NCBI GenBank assembly: GCA_037501455.1
Contig: CM074857.1
Coordinates: 128,761,501 to 128,825,500 of the forward strand
DNA: 64,000 bases
Source of the DNA: Lantana camara
Taxonomy: Eukaryota > Streptophyta > Magnoliopsida > Lamiales > Verbenaceae
Direction of reading: 5' to 3'
Numbering within the stretch: the first letter of the stretch is position 1; each line of letters begins with the position of its first letter. The translations under genes were made by a program, and so were the position numbers. The notes beneath the pieces were generated by a model, which had not been told where the DNA came from, did not search any database, and saw only the letters and a list, made by a program, of their open reading frames with translations. Below are positions 23,650 to 33,206 of this stretch, in pieces.

Positions 23650-24286
23650 TATTTTCTATTTATTTAACATAGATGAATAAATAATAAAATACACTATAAC
23701 TATTAAAAATTGTGTCTAAATCCAACTTGAAAAATAAAAAAAAATCGTGGATTTAATGTGAATTATTGTGTGTTTAAATCCAATATTGTCCGAAAAAAGG
23801 GAAAAATATATACATATTGGGAACAATTTACGGAAAGATTCCAGCATTCGCAGAAATTTCTCTCTAGGTATAATCTTTTACATCTAAGATCTAACTCAAC
23901 CCCACTTACGAATAAATTTTATTTGAATTTGCATTTACGCAAACCTCTCTCGACATAATTTTTTACATCAAATTCCAATAATTTATGAACGGATTTTGTT
24001 CAAGTTTGGGCAATAAGAGGAACCCCCCACATAGTCTATTTACGTCGATAAGACTCGCAACCCGAAATCTACTTAAGTGAACTCAAAAGACTACAAGATT
24101 GACAATGAAAAGACTATCTTGATCTCATCAACTCTTCACATGCTTATACATCGTACCAAACGCTTAATTATCCTCAACATTTGCAGCATCTTCATTCATG
24201 CATGGCCCTTCAAGTTCCATGGCTGATTCATGAAGCAGCATTTAATTGAGGGAAAAACCAGAAAGCTGAAAAGACCATTTCACCCC
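23650..24286. other. Intergenic DNA
   Basis: Between the divergent AMSH and 24404 genes, AT-rich sequence with no supported gene. An open frame of 66 codons at 23758-23958 has no conservation I recognise. Confidence 0.4.
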
Positions 24287-24294
24287 TATAAATA
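24287..24294 (+). promoter_or_regulatory. TATA box of the 24404 gene
   Basis: tataaata lies 110 bp upstream of the ATG, followed by a CA-rich leader typical of a plant 5' UTR. Confidence 0.6.
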
Positions 24295-24403
24295 CCCCCT
24301 AATCACACTCATCCTATTCACAAGTCTCAAAACAATCTACAAGAAAAGAACAAACTTTGATTCTTATATCATTAACTAGTTTAAGTAGCTAAGGAGTTTG
24401 ATC

Positions 24404-24634
24404 ATGGATACTAGAAACTGCTGCAGTGGATGTTCTGGACAGAGCAATGTCTACTCGTGTTCGAATCCCGTCAGGAGGGCGACGGTTGTCCCGACAAGCT
24501 CGAATGTCGTCCAGGTCAAGCATGAAGCTGTGAAAAAGGAAGGGAATGCCATTCAAGCCCCTGGAAATGTAACTGTTGCTGTCAAGAAAGAGGAACCGGT
24601 TAAAGTGGTCGTGGGGGCTAAATCGGTCATTTAA
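24404..24634 (+). CDS. Small Cys-rich/Lys-Val-rich protein, unknown
   Basis: ATG 24404 (MDTRNCCSGCSGQ) to TAA 24634 gives 76 residues in one exon. The N-terminal 20 residues hold CC-x2-C and one more Cys; the rest is rich in Val, Lys and Glu with related segments QVKHEAVKKEG and VAVKKEEPVKV. No signal peptide or membrane helix is seen. A TATA box at 24287, a CA-rich leader and balanced codon use support a real, expressed gene. I do not recognise the family. A metallothionein is excluded because the Cys residues are too few. Confidence 0.6.
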   Translation: MDTRNCCSGCSGQSNVYSCSNPVRRATVVPTSSNVVQVKHEAVKKEGNAIQAPGNVTVAVKKEEPVKVVVGAKSVI

Positions 24635-24827
24635 GTATTTCGTTCATCGACTTCGTATGTACTGATGAAATTAGCTATCAGTAGATAGCATGGTATTCTT
24701 ATTAATGAAATCTATCTTGGTATATATCTGTGTTCTTGTTACAATATTCAAAAGAATTTGGAAGAATACAAAGAATGCAGATATCAACTACAATTGATAT
24801 ACAAAAGATCCTAAAGAACAAAAGGGA

Positions 24828-26631
24828 CTAATTTCGGCTGACAATGTTTGTCTGATATCTAATCAGAACAGCGTAAAGAAGCTCGATCCATGAGTCGGGC
24901 ACTCCGGGCAGGCACCAATGGCTGCAGTCCTGGAAAAATCCGCGGCCTGTTGGAGCTTCTGCTGCTGCTGCTGTAGCAGCAGCAGGTCGTCTGAAAACCG
25001 AAGGGTGACCGTCTTTTCTGTAACCTGTCATTCTTGTAATGTTGAGATAGAAAACAGGTGTTTTCATCCCAGATAGAGTGCTTTCAAGAGCTCTCATCAT
25101 CCATGGATACGGCCCGAGCTGTGTCTCGTTTGTGATAGGCTTCGTCTCCCCATCGCACCCGCCCCCTGAGTTCCATTTTCCACCCCTTCAAATCCCACAA
25201 GATTACAACAAAGATTTGACACACTTTTAACTCGAAATCATAACTGATATCTGTAATTTAAGGCCATAACTTAAGGAAAAAAGATTGAATTTTTGAATCA
25301 AGTTCATCAATTACTTGAAATGGGAAGCTGAGTATCCTCTAAAGAAGACTCTTGTTCTGCTGCTGTTAACATTGTCATCCACCCACTTAGCCCACGTCGT
25401 CAACGCTTTCTTATACGCATCCGCCACGCCTAGCTCGCCGTAGACATGATCCCCCTCCTGGAAATAGTACTTCCTGAAAAGAACACCCAAAATGTGTCAA
25501 AAACTCAACCAAATGAACTTCCATTGGATCGTGTAAGTTACCACATTACCCTCTGAAGGTTTTCTGGTGTGTCCACCAGTGACCCGTGTTGAAGACGACG
25601 ATATCAGCATCGTGGTACCTGGAGCCTTCCATGATCACGTCCAACCTCAGCGTTTCGCGGCGCATTCCAGAATCCTCTAGAAACTTCCATTCTTGAACCA
25701 GGAATGGAGCTTTTATGAAGTCGATCGAACAGTTGAAATCCTAATCATTTATCAAAAACAAGAAACTGAGTTTTCAGCTGAAGAACCTTAAACTTCACAC
25801 ACACACAGAGTATGAGTTCTGTAAATGCCTCAAATTTGAAGGAAAAGAATCGACGGTTTCTGAGCTGGGCCCGGCCCGAAACATCCAAAACATTACTCTT
25901 ATCAGCCAAGGATTCTCTCAAAGAACAAACTAACGATTGCCACATATTCCTGTTCAGAGAATCACCCACAAAAACCATCCTTTTGCCCCTCAGAATCTCC
26001 AGCATTTTGAGCCCGTCAAACCTTCAAATTTTCCAGAAAATCAACAAAAAAACATCAATAAACCGATCATTTCCAATGCAAAAAATGAAAAAGAAACATG
26101 ATTTTACTCCAAAAAAGACCTTGGAATTTCACAAGAATGGGGTTTCCATCTCAGTCTGATGTAATCCGAATCGGGCCTCCCATTCTTGACACAGTTAAAG
26201 GCATCATCCACAAAGGGGCAAGAGCCCGGTTCGTAAACTGGCTTATATCCCTCATCCACGACCCATTTTCCATCAAATAGATCACAATAATCCATTTCTT
26301 CCTCTTCTTCTTCTGTATGATCCGAACTCGACCTATTTCTTGAAACCCCGAGAAACCCATTACTGTAACTCTGAGAATCCAAATGGGCGGCGGAGGAAAG
26401 CGGCGGCGGTGGAGGTGAGAGTCTTTTCGCCGGAGTGTTGGGCCGAGAAGTGAGAATCCGGTAAGAAATGACCGGAGAGGTGCGGCCGGAGGTGGAGGAG
26501 AAGAAGGTGATGAAGATCAAGAGAGAGAGAGTGAAGAGAGTTGTGAAGAAATAGTAATGGGGTTTTGATCTTGACAGGTTTCTTGAGGAGTGTAGGAGGC
26601 TGGTGCAGAGATTCTTGGAAGAAGACTCCAT
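24828..26631 (-). CDS. TBL-family protein (PC-esterase, putative polysaccharide O-acetyltransferase)
   Basis: Exons 26631-26120, 26021-25829, 25740-25550, 25473-25315 and 25185-24828 join to 470 residues. A single membrane helix (about residues 26-46) makes a type II Golgi protein; a Pro/Ser linker and acidic run follow; the TBL domain begins at CDLFDGKWVVDEGYKPVY. Catalytic GDS is at Gly190-Asp191-Ser192 and the DxxH motif is Asp438-Cys-Ser-His441 (DCSHWCLPGVPDSW). TBL proteins acetylate cell-wall xylan, mannan or pectin. The donor of intron 2 reads GAG|GCATTT, a poor GC donor; phase and homology require the exon to end there. An Ala-rich run with GCT/GCA repeats before TGRGFFQDC is unusual. 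The substrate cannot be told from sequence. Confidence 0.9.
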
Positions 26632-26639
26632 TGATGAGG

Positions 26640-27566
26640 TTCTTGGAGAAAGAAACTGCGGTTATGTTCGTTACTGTGAAGGAGCCGGGAATGTGGATTT
26701 TGAAGAAATGTTTTGTAATTTTGGAGAATTTATATATTTATAAACCCTTTGGATTAAAAGAAAATAGAATAAATTCAAATTTAAAGTCTTTTTTATTCAT
26801 ATTAATTTATTTGTGTTTCGATATTATAGAAATAATATGTAAAAGTACAAAAGCAAACAAAAGACGGCAAATTCAATTTATTATCACATATGTTAGGTGA
26901 AATTATAAATTAATCTTTCTTGAACTATAATATTTGCAATAAACGTGTAAATAGTTGAAATACCCAATTTATAGCATAGAAAGCCGCATTTACATGAATA
27001 TTTTTGAAAATTTTACATGTTTTCGTAATATACTATGATAGACGGATTCAAATACGATGATACAAATACGTTACAAATACGAGAACACTAATTTTTATTT
27101 GACTTTTTTACGTAAAAAGTGTCGAATATAGCATTGGACACGATTATGAGACATAGCATGACATGACACGACACGACAAATTGATATTTTTAAAAATATC
27201 CGTACATTAGAGACTAGATACAAAATGAGGGCATCTCTGTTTTCCATATGATAATTGGATTCGCTTCCTCACTTACACAAATGTATCTAAAGAAATAGTG
27301 GCGGAGCTACATATAACCGAACCCTGACTTAATATTGTATGATGTAAATACGGTGCATTTTCCAGCTCATATCCATGTATCCTTCGTATGATTTTGGGAT
27401 CCTAACTCCGTCACCGCCAACGAGCAACATTAAACAAGAACCAAGAAGACTTGAATTATTGACGAATTCTGTATTCATTAGAATAAGATGTATACATACA
27501 TGATATATACACATACTTCCATCTCATGGAACGTAAAGAAACTATTTCACTCGATCCCAACAAGAG
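26640..27566. other. Intergenic DNA
   Basis: Holds the TBL 5' region and the 3' UTR of the DUF7731 gene. At 27297 'tagtggcggagctac' and near 27400 'ctaactccgtcaccgcc' look like degenerate ends of the hAT-type family found at 32504-32789. Nothing else was recognised. Confidence 0.35.
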
Positions 27567-28858
27567 CTAGAACAAAACTCTCCACCCAATAGCCATCACC
27601 ACGATCGTGTATATAACGGGCCTCGCCACCTTGTTCTTGCCGGCATCGCCACCCTGGAGTCGGGCAACCACGTCAAAGTTGCCTGTTGAAACTCGTAAGC
27701 CGTCAGAAGAATTAAAACAGAGAAGCTCATAGATGGTCACAGGAGAAATGATTAAAAGGGTTAATATATACCTCTTTTAGGTCCATTGTCACAGGCAGAA
27801 TGGATAGTTTCACGAACATCATCGAGTGTTGCCCGGTTCAAAAATATGAAGCGTTTGAAGATCCCGTCAATGCAGTCTAGTACGTGGGCCGTCTCAGTTA
27901 GGCATGGTCCTTTGCAGTATTCATCTGTGTATTCGTGTGGCACGTTTAGCTCTCCACTTTGAGTGAGTCTGTGAGCTTCATCACAGGTGCTGTAAATCTG
28001 CAAAATGGTCCTTTTTGTGTCATAAAAACGGAATCTTTGCAACAACTTTTGCTTTTAATGCTGTAAGAACAGGTTCTAAAACTTCGAGTGTGAGGAGAAT
28101 AAAGTATGAAAAAGCACTTTTAAGTTTTCAATAAATAGAAGAAAGAACTTCGAAGCTGAAACAGCACCGAAAAGGTACTTATTTCAGCTTATTTTAAGCA
28201 AAAGCAGCAACACATTACACCAATTTCATGTTTTGTTTAAGCTGGAAACAGGAAAATACTTTGAGTTCACAAACGCTGTCGTAGACTCGTAGTTAGCTCG
28301 TTTTGAAAGAAGGGCTTTTTACTAAGGGATGATAAGTAATATCAAGAAATATATGTACATCACAACAGCGAGTATATAGTATTCCTGGATGAGGTGCAAC
28401 ACCCCAAGAGCACTCGATTTTAATGCGGGCTTCTGGGTTAGGATCAAAACAACCCCCCACACGCGCACACACACAACGATCAATATTCATGAACGGGCTT
28501 CTACTGTTACTTACATGTTTATCAACAAGACATCCAAGGGCCTTGTTGAAAAGCCGAGCAGGATTGGTGCCTATTATTCCAGCTTGAGGAAAAAACTGAT
28601 CTGTCCCTCCTTCGACTTCTGCTTTAGGCAAATATTCATTCGCAACTACCCCCGCAGCACCTAGATGGGGATAATCATACGCTCTTCCTATCACATATAT
28701 CAAGAAAATAGATAAACACACCATATATAACACAAGTTCTTCAAATTGCAACAAGTGTTGACAGTTCGACTGTGCCTACCAAATTTACAAACGGAAACAA
28801 AGATCAGAAACAGAACTGGAAATAGAATCCACGAATTAGTCGATACTGAGAATGCCAT
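27567..28858 (-). CDS. DUF7731-type small secreted Cys-rich protein
   Basis: Exons 28858-28780, 28687-28515, 27997-27772 and 27682-27567 join to 197 residues with GT-AG introns. Residues 1-25 form a signal peptide (MAFSVSTNSWILFPVLFLIF). The core holds the conserved Cys pattern of this plant family: STCDEAHRL, YCKGPCLTETAHVLDCIDG and a later SACDNG. The last 17 residues (PVIYTIVVMAIGWRVLF) are hydrophobic, consistent with a GPI-anchor signal or a membrane tail. Its function is unknown. Family recall is good, but the DUF number is from memory. Confidence 0.8.
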
Positions 28859-29204
28859 TTTTCTCACAACAAACAACACAAGTGGTATTGATCAAAATTC
28901 AGGCTATTTAGTATAGGTTTTCTAGTTGCCACAACTACCGTAATCATAGTAAAGTAATCAACAATCTTATAGGCTATATAGCAGAAAAAAATAGTCTCAA
29001 CCAAGAAACACAGTCAAGACAACTTGTCAAATTAGAAAAAAGAGTGGTTATACCTGGATTTAAAAAAGAGGTGTCCATGAGGAGAGGATGGTTGGACTAT
29101 ATCCACCAACTTTTAACATGCTTTTTGAACATCAGAAAATCAAACCTGCACCTTTGAAAACCGTACCCTACAAGTAGACGGGAAGAATTATATCTTCTCA
29201 ACAC

Positions 29205-31295
29205 TCAAACTTCAGCAAGACACCCTTTCTCACAGGCATCAATAATCAAATTGCATGCATAAGCATCAGGGTTGCATCCATTTTCCTCCATTGAAGCAAA
29301 CACCTCTTTAGCTTCAAGAAATCTCCCAGATTCACTTAAGGCATTAATAAAAGCAATATATGTAAAATTATCAGGATGCAAGCCCGATGTCAGCATTCGC
29401 GTCAGAAGCTTCTGAGCCGTATCAATTTGATTAATTTTACAATATCTCTGTATCAGAGCATTAAATGTATAAACATCGGGCTGTATTCCATCATTTTGCA
29501 TCTTTCTTAGTAGTTTCATTGCTTTAACAACATTCCCAGAAATGCACAATGAACGGATTAAGCTGTTGTAAGTGATTGCATTAGGCTTGATTCCCCAATC
29601 CACCATTTCATAAAAACAATCAAAAGCATCATTCATTTGATTAACCTGGCAAAGAACGTCAATGATCGAACTGAATGTAAACACATCGGGTTTGAGACCA
29701 TGATCAAGAAGCATAAGCAGCATTTCCCGGGCTTTATTTACGTTTTTGCCCTTGCTGCACCCTGCAATGAGGGTGTTGAATGTAACAAGATTAGGCCGAA
29801 TGTGTCTTTTAGACATTGCTTTTAAAGTTTCTATGGCTCTGTCTATCATTTTGGCTTTGCAAAAGCAATCAATCACCATGTTATACGAGAAGATACTTGT
29901 AACAAGCCCTTCTTGAAAGATCCAACTTGCATAGAAATTACCCTTTTCTTCATTTCTTGATTTGTATAGAGCCTCAACAAGTGCCAGAACTGTACTTAAA
30001 TCCACCTTCACGCCACGTTTAACGAAATAAAACTCAAATATCCGACACGTTTCGTCGAGATTCAATCCTTTAATTAAACAAGCCATTAATATGTTGGATA
30101 TCGAACTATCAGCAACGTAACCCCGATCATCAGCTTTTTTCAAAAACTCAGCTGCATGCTTGGGTAAAGAATTAATACAAAGGCAATAAATTATACCTTC
30201 AAAAACAACTTTAGGAAGATCTCGCTCCGTATTCAGCCATCTTGATAACAACTCAAAAGCTTCATGGGGGCCCAAAGAACGAAAAACTCCATTTATTAGT
30301 GATCTATATGTAGCATCATTAGCCCTCACACCCTTTGCTTTCATTCTTTCAAGAACCCTAAACGCCTCATCAAATCTTTTAGCATAACAATATCCATCTA
30401 TTAAGATCGTGTACGTAAACACATTCGGGGAATAACCCAACCCTTCCATCTGTTTCACCAAACGAAGGGCCTCATCAATCACACCAGCCTTACAAACACC
30501 GTGAATAAGGATATTATAAGTAAATCGGTCCCTACTACAGTTATCCACCTCCATCTGCTGAAATTTGAGGTAAGCCAAATCAAGGGAATTGGATTTTACG
30601 AGTCCATCTATCACGGCATTGTACAACCTCGTACTAGGAGCAATTCCCAGATACGAAACCTGCTCAAATACCTCCGAACAATACTTCGCCAACCCGAGTC
30701 TTCCCCAACTACCAATCAAAGCACAAAGCAAAACCTCATTAACTCTACACCCCGAATTCTTAATATCTTGTATCAACTCAGCAGACAACAAAACAGGACC
30801 GTGCCTATAAAGGGCATTGCTTAAAGCATTAAAAACTGATTGATTCTTAGCAAGTGAAGGGTTGATATTACAAAGCCAGACATAAAACCTTAAAGAGCTC
30901 AAAGGGTTTTCTTGATTCTGAACAATGCTGACCACACTCTGAGCATTCAAACCGACACTCTGAGCCTTAAACTCATGGTTTAACAGCAAACACCAGTCTT
31001 TTCTCGATAAAATCTCAGCTAAGTAACGATGATCAAAGGGTTTTGAGTTAATCTTGTTCCCGCTAACAGGAATGCGAGCTTTACGAGCTGAAACAGAATC
31101 AAAGTTCGAGTCTTTGGATTCAAACTTACCTCTTGCTGAAGATGGTGCAGGGTTCCGAGCTAAATTCTGCCGATTAATCACTTTTGGTTTTGGGGGGCTT
31201 AAATTTCTGGGTTTTGTGTAATTAGTGATTCTTTCAGCGAGGTATTGGATTTCAGGTGCGGCAGCCCTAGATGACAAAGATGAAAGCTTTCTCAT
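29205..31295 (-). CDS. PPR40: P-class pentatricopeptide repeat protein, PPR40-like
   Basis: A single intronless frame of 696 codons. A Ser/Arg-rich start (MRKLSSLSSRAAAPEIQYL) suits a mitochondrial presequence. From about residue 150 there are tandem 35-residue P-type repeats (for example FTYNILIHGVCKAGVIDEAL, FTYTILIDGYCYAKRFDEAF, NLVTFNTLIAGCSKGKNVNK), with no E, DYW or SMR domain. The layout and the segment SLDLAYLKFQQM resemble Arabidopsis PPR40 (At3g16890), a mitochondrial protein linked to complex III; this naming is from memory. The protein ends at CEKGCLAEV, probably a little earlier than its relatives. A long inverted repeat (31449-31760) lies 150 bp upstream of the start. Confidence 0.85.
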   Translation of the reverse strand: MRKLSSLSSRAAAPEIQYLAERITNYTKPRNLSPPKPKVINRQNLARNPAPSSARGKFESKDSNFDSVSARKARIPVSGNKINSKPFDHRYLAEILSRKDWCLLLNHEFKAQSVGLNAQSVVSIVQNQENPLSSLRFYVWLCNINPSLAKNQSVFNALSNALYRHGPVLLSAELIQDIKNSGCRVNEVLLCALIGSWGRLGLAKYCSEVFEQVSYLGIAPSTRLYNAVIDGLVKSNSLDLAYLKFQQMEVDNCSRDRFTYNILIHGVCKAGVIDEALRLVKQMEGLGYSPNVFTYTILIDGYCYAKRFDEAFRVLERMKAKGVRANDATYRSLINGVFRSLGPHEAFELLSRWLNTERDLPKVVFEGIIYCLCINSLPKHAAEFLKKADDRGYVADSSISNILMACLIKGLNLDETCRIFEFYFVKRGVKVDLSTVLALVEALYKSRNEEKGNFYASWIFQEGLVTSIFSYNMVIDCFCKAKMIDRAIETLKAMSKRHIRPNLVTFNTLIAGCSKGKNVNKAREMLLMLLDHGLKPDVFTFSSIIDVLCQVNQMNDAFDCFYEMVDWGIKPNAITYNSLIRSLCISGNVVKAMKLLRKMQNDGIQPDVYTFNALIQRYCKINQIDTAQKLLTRMLTSGLHPDNFTYIAFINALSESGRFLEAKEVFASMEENGCNPDAYACNLIIDACEKGCLAEV

Positions 31296-31448
31296 AGGGA
31301 CGGCAATGGAGGAATTAGCTGAAAAAAGGGTTCTTTAAGGCATGAACCAGCTGATTAAAAAGTTTGAACATTTACCAGAAATTATATTTTATATAAATTT
31401 TTATATCTTTTGAAAGATTATTTTTGTTTCGGGGAATTAGGGACGAAA

Positions 31449-31760
31449 AAATGGGAAAATCTTTGAAATTATTTTTGTTTACTCCCCGCTCCCGAGATGA
31501 GACTCATATTTTTAGTTTGTTCCCCATTTTTTTGGTCATATACGTGTTATTGCAAAAAATATATGATATAATACTATTTAGATACGTGATGTTACGAAAA
31601 ATATACGTATATAAAAATTGAAGAATATAGTATCTAAATCGTATTATGCCATATATTTTTTACAATATTACGTATGTGGCCGAAAAAATGGGGAGCAAAC
31701 TAAAAATATGAGTCTCATTTGGGGAGTGAAAAAAAATAATTTTAAAAATGGGAAGCAAAC
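31449..31760. repeat. Long inverted repeat (hairpin), arms about 120 bp
   Basis: Left arm includes gagactcatatttttagttt and 'gttccccatttttttgg'; the right arm is its near-complement (aaactaaaaatatgagtctc, 'aaaaaatggggagc'). The loop is about 50 bp. The transcript of either strand would fold to a long duplex. It could be a foldback element or MITE. It lies just upstream of the PPR gene. Confidence 0.75.
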
Positions 31761-31799
31761 TAAAAAAATTTTAACTTATGGGGAGTTTTAAAAAAAGAC

Positions 31800-32495
31800 C
31801 CCTTTTTGTTTTCAATAATTATAATGTAAAAACAATATTATAAAATTATTGTGTGGATAAATAATATAACTTTTTAGAAAATAAAAACATTTTGAAGGGA
31901 AACATATTATGTATTTTCCGTGAATTAAATTTTGTTACATTTCATTGTAGATTTTTTCCTACAAGAATTACCATAATATAAGTATTGTTTAGAAATTTGG
32001 TCTTAAATTTCATACATATTATTAATATTGTCATTTCTATTCAACAAAGATAATTTTTTTTAATGTTGTGCCACAATTGTAATATTTTGCCAAGAACATA
32101 TAACTCTCATGTATTTATGAATGGTGCAGTTTAACAGATTGTGTTATGTGCAACACTCATTTGATCAAATTAGGGATTATTAATTTAATGTCTTTTAGAT
32201 TTGTTTTCAAAAAACTATTATGAAATAATTTAAAATATTGTTTTGGGTTTAGGTCGAATCTACCTTCATCCAAAAAATATAATGGAAAAAAGGTATTTTA
32301 TATTTATCATGTGACTAATATAACACATTGTTCACCCAAAGGGTCTTAGTCCAGATTAAATTATAAGAGGCGGACTATATCTGATACTTTAAGAGGTTAG
32401 GGGCTCAAACCTACTTATTGATTAAAAAAATAACTCGAACACAATTAAATGAGATATAAAAAATTCGATCGAAAGGAATTTGAATATAATTTTTC
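31800..32495. other. Intergenic DNA
   Basis: AT-rich, no gene or clear repeat seen. Confidence 0.4.
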
Positions 32496-32503
32496 GTTAT
32501 ATA

Positions 32504-32578
32504 TAGTGGTGGAGCCACATTACCATGAGGGGGTACAATTGACCCCCCTCAATTTTTCATTTTTTTCAATTATTATAT

Positions 32579-32615
<37 letters not shown>

Positions 32616-32789
32616 ATTTTATAATATTTTTCATTATTGATTCTCCTCACCAAAGTTAAAATTAATACCAATGAGGGTCAATATAGTAGATTATTAATAA
32701 TTGAGACTATACGAAAAAAAATTATGGGATTTTTCTTTAGTATTATGTTTTGGTCGACCCTCTAAATAAAATTTCTGGCTCCGCCACTG
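32504..32789. mobile_element. 286-bp hAT-type MITE
   Basis: Ends tagtggtggagcca and tggctccgccactg are inverted; the 8-bp sequence gttatata flanks both sides (32496-32503 and 32790-32797). TIR sequence and 8-bp duplication fit hAT superfamily elements. The interior is AT-rich with a (TA)n run at about 32577-32612 and no coding capacity. Confidence 0.8.
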
Positions 32790-33049
32790 GTTATATATGA
32801 TATAAAAGTTGTAAAACAACAAGGTTTTAAGTTGTTTTAAAAAACTCACTCTCATAATCCATGTCAAAACTTCTATTTATTTCACTTTCACCCCACATGT
32901 TAAATGTTTCATTTTAGTGCTAATTTTCAAATTTTTATCCAAATAATTCCATCACAGCCATCATGTATTTTATAATGAATATGAATAAATATTCTTGCTA
33001 AATCTTTAAACATGAATAAAACGAAGCAAAAACAGTGACCTACAAGGTG

Positions 33050-33125
33050 TTAATTATTGGGGGGCTAAGGCCCCCTGAAAGTTTGACTTAATTACAAAAC
33101 ACCCCCAATAAAATGGCAAAATACA
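33050..33125. repeat. Partial copy of the ATAATTACA TIR family
   Basis: 'gaaagtttgacttaattac' followed by 'aaaacacccc' matches the sub-terminal part of the element at 3663-3970. Confidence 0.4.
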
Positions 33126-33206
33126 ATTGTGACTATTTTTTTATTTTTTTTCTTTTCAACATACAGCATTGAGATTGGGGTAGAAATGCATAATAATAAC
33201 AGACAA

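Noticed and set aside
24455..24480. tRNA-like B box (gtgttcgaatccc)
   Set aside because: It lies within the coding frame at 24404-24634, no A box or acceptor stem pairs with it.
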